Shown here: positions 6,481 through 9,180 of the stretch, piece after piece
How positions within the stretch are numbered: position 1 is the stretch's first letter
How the letters are laid out: each line of letters begins with the position of its first letter
From: Hyphomicrobiales bacterium
GTDB lineage: Bacteria; Pseudomonadota; Alphaproteobacteria; Rhizobiales; Devosiaceae
Length of the DNA: 9,180 nt
Assembly: GCA_027082895.1 (NCBI GenBank)
Contig: JALWTJ010000039.1
Span: forward strand, 1 to 9,180
Reading direction: 5' to 3'
Translations under genes and position numbers: made by a program
The notes under the pieces: generated by a model
Told to the model about the DNA's origin: nothing
The model's database searches: none
The model's input: the letters and a program-made list of their open reading frames with translations, nothing else

Positions 6481-6835
6481 TGTTATTGTCGCTCCTGCTC
6501 GCTCTCTTTTCACGGGTCATTATCACTATCAGGGTCCATCTTGCACGCACTTGCCCGTTCTTGCATGCACTTGCCCGTTTCGGGCGCTGCCAGGCGGAAC
6601 AGGGCCATCAGGCACAGGGGGCGCATGATCGGATTGGAACGATTCACCCATTGTCTCACGAACATTTGAGGGAAAAATGTGCCCGATTGGCAACATTGTT
6701 TACTTCACCTGTCCAAAAATGAACAGCGGCGGCCAAAAGACGCTTTTATTAGCCTTGGAAAAAGGTTAACGGTTTGGAATCAACATGGTTGGTGCGCGGG
6801 GCGGACCGGCACCAGACTTCAGGGAAAGACAAAAA
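6481..6835. other. Intergenic region between divergent rpiA and L,D-transpeptidase genes
   Basis: These 355 bp must hold both divergent promoters. I see the 20-bp tandem duplication described separately and AAAAG-ACG-CTTTT near 6737-6749. There are also two copies of TTGGAA (6755-6760 and 6774-6779) and a GATAAT hexamer on the minus strand (6524-6519) that could be an rpiA -10, without a good -35. A 51-codon minus-strand reading frame (6510-6665) crosses the duplication but has no ribosome binding site, so it is not called as a gene. No RNA gene is recognisable. Confidence 0.6.
6541..6580. repeat. Two-copy 20-bp tandem repeat upstream of rpiA
   Basis: TTGCACGCACTTGCCCGTTC (6541-6560) is followed at once by TTGCATGCACTTGCCCGTTT (6561-6580). 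Eighteen of the 20 positions are identical; the differences are C/T at positions 6 and 20. It lies 61 bp before the rpiA start, in its promoter region. It may be a duplicated regulator site or a replication-slippage product. A third TTGCCCGT occurs at 8906-8913 in another intergenic region. Confidence 0.85.
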
Positions 6836-7426
6836 ATGACATTCATACGTTCTGTTTTCACGCTGGCACTGGGAATGCTTGTGGCACTCTCCTTTGCACT
6901 TCCCGCAGATGCGGCACGCGTGTTCAATTTCGATACAAACCAGTGGGAAGAGGCAACGAGTGCACCCGCTGGCGTGCGCAAGAGCGGCATTCCGCGTACG
7001 ATCGTGGATTACCAGACCGATCTTGCGCCGGGATCCATCGTGGTGGAAACCAGTGAAAGGCGGGCCTATTTCGTGCTCCCCAACGGCAAGGCCATGCGCT
7101 ACGGCATCGGCGTTGGCCGGGACGGGTTCACCTGGCGCGGCCGGCACCGGCTGACCCGCAAGGCGGAATGGCCCGGCTGGACTCCGCCTGCCGCCATGCG
7201 CAAGCGTCAGCCCGGTCTTCCCGCCTACATGCCGGGCGGACCGGACAATCCGCTGGGGGCCCGTGCCCTTTACATCGGCAACACGCTTTATCGCCTGCAC
7301 GGCACGTCGGAACCCTGGACGATCGGACAGGCCGTTTCCTCGGGCTGCATCCGGCTGACCAATGAAGACATCATTGATCTTTATGACCGGGTGAAGGTGG
7401 GCGCGCTGATCGTGGTCAACCAGTAA
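6836..7426 (+). CDS. Exported L,D-transpeptidase (YkuD / ErfK-YbiS family)
   Basis: This 196-aa protein acts in the periplasm. L,D-transpeptidases make 3-3 cross-links in peptidoglycan or attach proteins to it, using a catalytic cysteine instead of a penicillin-type serine. Residues 1-27 are a signal peptide (MTFIRS, hydrophobic core, cleavage near ALPADAA). The YkuD domain covers about 66-195: GSIVVETSERRAYFVLPNG opens the fold, and HGTSEPWTIGQAVSSGCIR (155-173) is the catalytic signature with His155 and Cys171. No LysM or other binding domain is present, so this is a minimal catalytic form. ATG 6836 is chosen because the signal peptide starts there and AGGGA (6821-6825) lies 10 nt upstream; an in-frame ATG at 6785 would place 17 polar residues ahead of the signal. 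The gene is monocistronic and ends before a strong terminator. Substrate preference (cross-linking, lipoprotein anchoring or cleavage) cannot be decided. Confidence 0.92.
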   Translation: MTFIRSVFTLALGMLVALSFALPADAARVFNFDTNQWEEATSAPAGVRKSGIPRTIVDYQTDLAPGSIVVETSERRAYFVLPNGKAMRYGIGVGRDGFTWRGRHRLTRKAEWPGWTPPAAMRKRQPGLPAYMPGGPDNPLGARALYIGNTLYRLHGTSEPWTIGQAVSSGCIRLTNEDIIDLYDRVKVGALIVVNQ

Positions 7427-7514
7427 CTTTTGCCACGCGGCGTGTCGGGGCAGACATGGCCCCGGCAGCGCCTGCAGGCGGACCGAACAGCCGGCATATG
7501 CCGGGCGAAGAATG

Positions 7515-7545
7515 AAAAGCTGCCCATCCGGGCAGCTTTTTGTTT
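7515..7545 (+). terminator. Rho-independent terminator after the L,D-transpeptidase gene
   Basis: AAAAGCTGCCC (7515-7525), loop ATCC and GGGCAGCTTTT (7530-7540) form a perfect 11-bp stem, and the T run extends to 7541 and on as TTTTTGTTT. It lies 88 nt after the stop codon. It separates the L,D-transpeptidase transcript from moaA, so moaA needs its own promoter between here and its leader. Confidence 0.92.
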
Positions 7546-7630
7546 GTGCGGTTTTCAAGCGAATTGCCTGAAAACTTCCCGCCCATGCTTCGCAAATACC
7601 CGATTGCCATTTGCATTGGCTGCAGCAAGC

Positions 7631-7725
7631 GGGCAATATGCCCCTTCGGGCGCCCCGATCCAAACACTAACCATGGCGAACATGGCCAGGGGCGCAGTGT
7701 ACCGGCGGCAAGAACATGCCGCTGG
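7631..7725 (+). promoter_or_regulatory. Structured leader upstream of moaA, candidate regulatory RNA
   Basis: Several complementary segments lie in the 126 bp before moaA. GGGC-AATAT-GCCC (7631-7643) and GCCC-CTTC-GGGC (7640-7651) share the GCCC and exclude each other. GCGCCCC (7650-7656) pairs with GGGGCGC (7689-7695), enclosing a small CCATG-GCGAA-CATGG hairpin (7671-7685). CCGGCGGCA and TGCCGCTGG (7702-7710, 7717-7725) form a 9-bp stem with one G-U pair, ending 18 nt before the ribosome binding site. Molybdenum cofactor riboswitches are known upstream of moaA in other proteobacteria, but I cannot match this to that consensus by eye. No convincing promoter is seen in 7542-7630. The rest of 7427-7756 holds the terminator and nothing else recognisable. 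Confidence 0.35.
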
Positions 7726-7743
7726 AGCAGGTTAATTGCGCAA

Positions 7744-7748
7744 GGGAG
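7744..7748 (+). promoter_or_regulatory. Ribosome binding site fixing the moaA start
   Basis: GGGAG within AAGGGAGAG is followed by an 8-nt spacer and then ATG 7757. It rules out the in-frame TTG at 7736, which would lie upstream of this site. Confidence 0.6.
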
Positions 7749-7756
7749 AGCGCTTC

Positions 7757-8785
7757 ATGACGAAAATTACGGGAAACGGGACGAACAGAGCCGGGGGAAC
7801 ACCGCTGGTGGACGGGTTTGGCCGTACCGTGTCCTACCTCAGGGTATCCGTTACCGACCGATGCGATTTCCGCTGCACCTACTGCATGGCGGAAAACATG
7901 GTCTTTCTGCCCAAGAAGGACATTCTTTCCTTCGAGGAACTGGCCAGTATCATCGATGTCTTCGTCAAGCGGGGCGTTACCAAGCTGCGGCTGACCGGGG
8001 GGGAACCGCTGGTGCGCAAGGACATCATGGACCTGATCAATCACACGTCCGGGCACCTGAAAAATGGCGAACTGAAGGAACTGACCCTGACCAGCAATGG
8101 CAGCCAGTTGCACCGGTTCGCGGACCAACTGGTGGCAGCGGGCATGAAGCGGATCAATGTTTCCCTTGATACCCTCAATGCAGAAAAATTCGCCCGCGTC
8201 ACCCGGCGGGGGCGGCTGGAACAGGTGCTGGAAGGCATCGAAGCGGCCGACCGGGCGGGCCTTGCCATCAAGATCAACATGGTGGCAATGCGTGGTTTCA
8301 ACGACGAAGAAATCGTGGACATGCTGCACTGGACCCATGAGAGGGGGTTCGACCTGACGCTGATCGAGGAAATGCCCATGGGCGAAGTTTCCGGGGATCG
8401 GCGGGAAAGCTTCCTTCCCTTGCGCGAGGTGCGCGACCGGCTGGCCGAACGGTTCACGCTGGAAAAGATCACGCTGAATACCGGGGGGCCGGCCCGCTAT
8501 GTGCGAGTACAGGAGACCGGGGGCCGGGTGGGATTCATCACCCCCATGAGCCATAATTTCTGTGAAAGCTGCAACCGGGTGCGCCTGACATGCACGGGCA
8601 AGCTGTTCCTGTGTCTTGGACAGGAAAACCAGCTGGACCTGCGGACAGCCCTGCGCGCCGGCGGCACAGAGGGAGTCAGCCGTGAACTGGACCGGGCAAT
8701 GATCCTGAAACCAAAAGGGCATGATTTCGACCCGACGCGGATTGCCCCGGCATCGGTGCGCCATATGTCCGTCACCGGCGGCTAG
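7757..8785 (+). CDS. moaA: GTP 3',8-cyclase MoaA (radical SAM)
   Basis: This 342-aa cytoplasmic radical-SAM enzyme converts GTP to 3',8-cyclo-7,8-dihydro-GTP, which MoaC then turns into cyclic pyranopterin phosphate, the first molybdenum cofactor intermediate. The N-terminal 4Fe-4S cluster motif is CDFRCTYC (Cys36, Cys40, Cys43). The SAM-binding TGGEPL is at 80-85. The second, GTP-binding 4Fe-4S cluster is held by Cys269, Cys272 and Cys286 in CESCNRVRLTCTGKLFLC. The protein ends in the conserved double glycine (SVTGG) that reaches into the active site, so the gene is complete. ATG 7757 is supported by the GGGAG site 8 nt upstream. No other moa or mob gene is present in the window, so it is not part of a visible cofactor operon. 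Upstream it has a hairpin-rich leader. Its TAG stop lies inside the left end of an intergenic palindromic element. Confidence 0.96.
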   Translation: MTKITGNGTNRAGGTPLVDGFGRTVSYLRVSVTDRCDFRCTYCMAENMVFLPKKDILSFEELASIIDVFVKRGVTKLRLTGGEPLVRKDIMDLINHTSGHLKNGELKELTLTSNGSQLHRFADQLVAAGMKRINVSLDTLNAEKFARVTRRGRLEQVLEGIEAADRAGLAIKINMVAMRGFNDEEIVDMLHWTHERGFDLTLIEEMPMGEVSGDRRESFLPLREVRDRLAERFTLEKITLNTGGPARYVRVQETGGRVGFITPMSHNFCESCNRVRLTCTGKLFLCLGQENQLDLRTALRAGGTEGVSRELDRAMILKPKGHDFDPTRIAPASVRHMSVTGG

Positions 8786-8888
8786 AGCACTTCCCGAAAA
8801 GTGTGAAGCGGTTTTCGGACAAGAAGTGCAGAAATATCAAATAGATAGAGCGTGGTCTTGATTCCATCAGAAACAGACACGCTCTAGA
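8782..8888. repeat. Rhizobial-type palindromic intergenic repeat element
   Basis: A 107-bp element is bounded by CTAGAGC (8782-8788) and GCTCTAG (8881-8887), perfect terminal inverted repeats. It contains two hairpin units. In the first, GCACTT (8787-8792) pairs with AAGTGC (8824-8829) around CCGAAAA (8794-8800) and TTTTCGG (8812-8818). In the second, TAGAGCGTG (8846-8854) pairs with CACGCTCTA (8878-8886). The first unit strongly resembles a repeat I recall from many Hyphomicrobiales genomes. The element overlaps the last codons of moaA and supplies its stop. It may act as a transcription end or mRNA stabiliser for moaA; no T tract follows. Confidence 0.75.
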
Positions 8889-9029
8889 CTCGCTCACTTC
8901 CGCCCTTGCCCGTCAAACGCGCATTTGCCCTTTCGGGGCGCGGGGGGGCCTCAGGGCAGTGATGTGATGGCGGCTTTTGTCGTGTCCTCCCCTTGCGGCC
9001 GGTCCATCAATTGCTGCGGGAAGAAGAGG
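8889..9029. other. Intergenic region between moaA repeat element and Lrp-type gene
   Basis: No gene is seen here, and the two flanking genes converge. An imperfect hairpin runs from CGCGC (8918-8922) with CCC-TTTC-GGG (8928-8937) to GCGCG (8938-8942), followed by a G run; it has a 5-nt bulge and no T tract. It could contribute weakly to termination of either gene. Confidence 0.4.
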
Positions 9030-9180
9030 TTACAGGTCTTCCAGCGGCAGGGTAGTGGTATACTTGATCTGTTCCATGGCAAAGGTCGAGCTGACATCGC
9101 TCAGGGAAACGCGGGCAATCAGGCGCTGGTAAAAATCGTCATAGGCATCAATGCTGGCCACCACGACCCGCAACAGATAG
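9030..9180 (-). CDS. Lrp/AsnC-family transcriptional regulator, C-terminal fragment
   Basis: This is the last 49 codons and stop of a gene that runs off the right edge. The visible peptide begins [17 protein letters not shown], continues [18 protein letters not shown] and ends [14 protein letters not shown]. This is the C-terminal part of the RAM (ligand-binding) domain of Lrp/AsnC regulators: the beta strand YLLRVVV, the helix with YDDFY, and the [20 protein letters not shown] strand-and-tail pattern common in alphaproteobacterial members. The helix-turn-helix lies outside the window, so the regulated genes and the amino acid ligand cannot be inferred. It is convergent with moaA across the repeat element and about 140 bp of non-coding DNA. 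Confidence 0.82.
   Translation of the reverse strand, partial: YLLRVVVASIDAYDDFYQRLIARVSLSDVSSTFAMEQIKYTTTLPLEDL

Noticed and set aside
6666..6784. Promoter of the L,D-transpeptidase gene
   Set aside because: TTGGCA (6687-6692) and other hexamers were considered, but none has a -10 at acceptable spacing, so no call is made.
7667..8764. 365-codon minus-strand open frame across moaA
   Set aside because: It is antisense to an intact moaA with both iron-sulfur motifs; the frame has no family signature.

Overview
The window reads as a piece of chromosome from a GC-rich alphaproteobacterium, most likely in the order Hyphomicrobiales (Rhizobiales). Three things point that way: the class II (plant-like) DAHP synthase start at the left edge, the rpiA / DUF2059 / glutathione reductase gene order, and a palindromic intergenic element after moaA whose core (CCGAAAA...TTTTCGG between CTAGAGC and GCTCTAG ends) looks like a repeat common in rhizobial genomes. 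The genus cannot be named from this sequence. No rRNA, tRNA, CRISPR, transposase or phage gene is visible.

Layout, left to right. (1) 1-140, minus: the first 46 codons of a class II DAHP synthase (shikimate pathway), divergent from (2) a VIT1/CCC1-family iron/manganese transporter, 338-1066 plus. (3) A GC-rich stem-loop separates it from a convergent two-gene ABC-2 exporter of DrrAB type, 1128-2924 minus. The exporter is divergent from (4) a MarR-family regulator (about 2962-3639, plus), and the short shared region holds two opposed TTGACA hexamers around a 19-bp palindrome. (5) A minus-strand group follows, read right to left: rpiA (5755-6480), a secreted DUF2059 protein (5201-5716) and gor (3662-5038). 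A clear rho-independent terminator lies between DUF2059 and gor. (6) 6481-6835 is non-coding and holds a 20-bp tandem duplication. (7) An exported L,D-transpeptidase (6836-7426, plus) ends at a strong terminator. (8) moaA (7757-8785, plus) follows a structured leader. Its stop codon lies inside the left end of the palindromic element (8782-8888). (9) 9030-9180, minus, is the C-terminus of an Lrp/AsnC regulator.

Functional themes. RpiA belongs to the pentose phosphate pathway, whose oxidative branch supplies NADPH, and Gor spends NADPH to keep glutathione reduced, so the minus-strand group has a redox logic. The MarR gene and the ABC pair look like a self-contained, ligand-responsive export module. 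Together with the VIT-family gene they may be an accessory insertion between otherwise core genes (DAHP synthase and gor). That is an inference from gene content, not something the sequence proves.

Nothing here is a clearly new system. The observations most worth a second look are the unusual arrangement of the MarR/exporter control region, the terminator inside the rpiA-gor group, the mutually exclusive hairpins upstream of moaA, and the repeat element that supplies the moaA stop codon.
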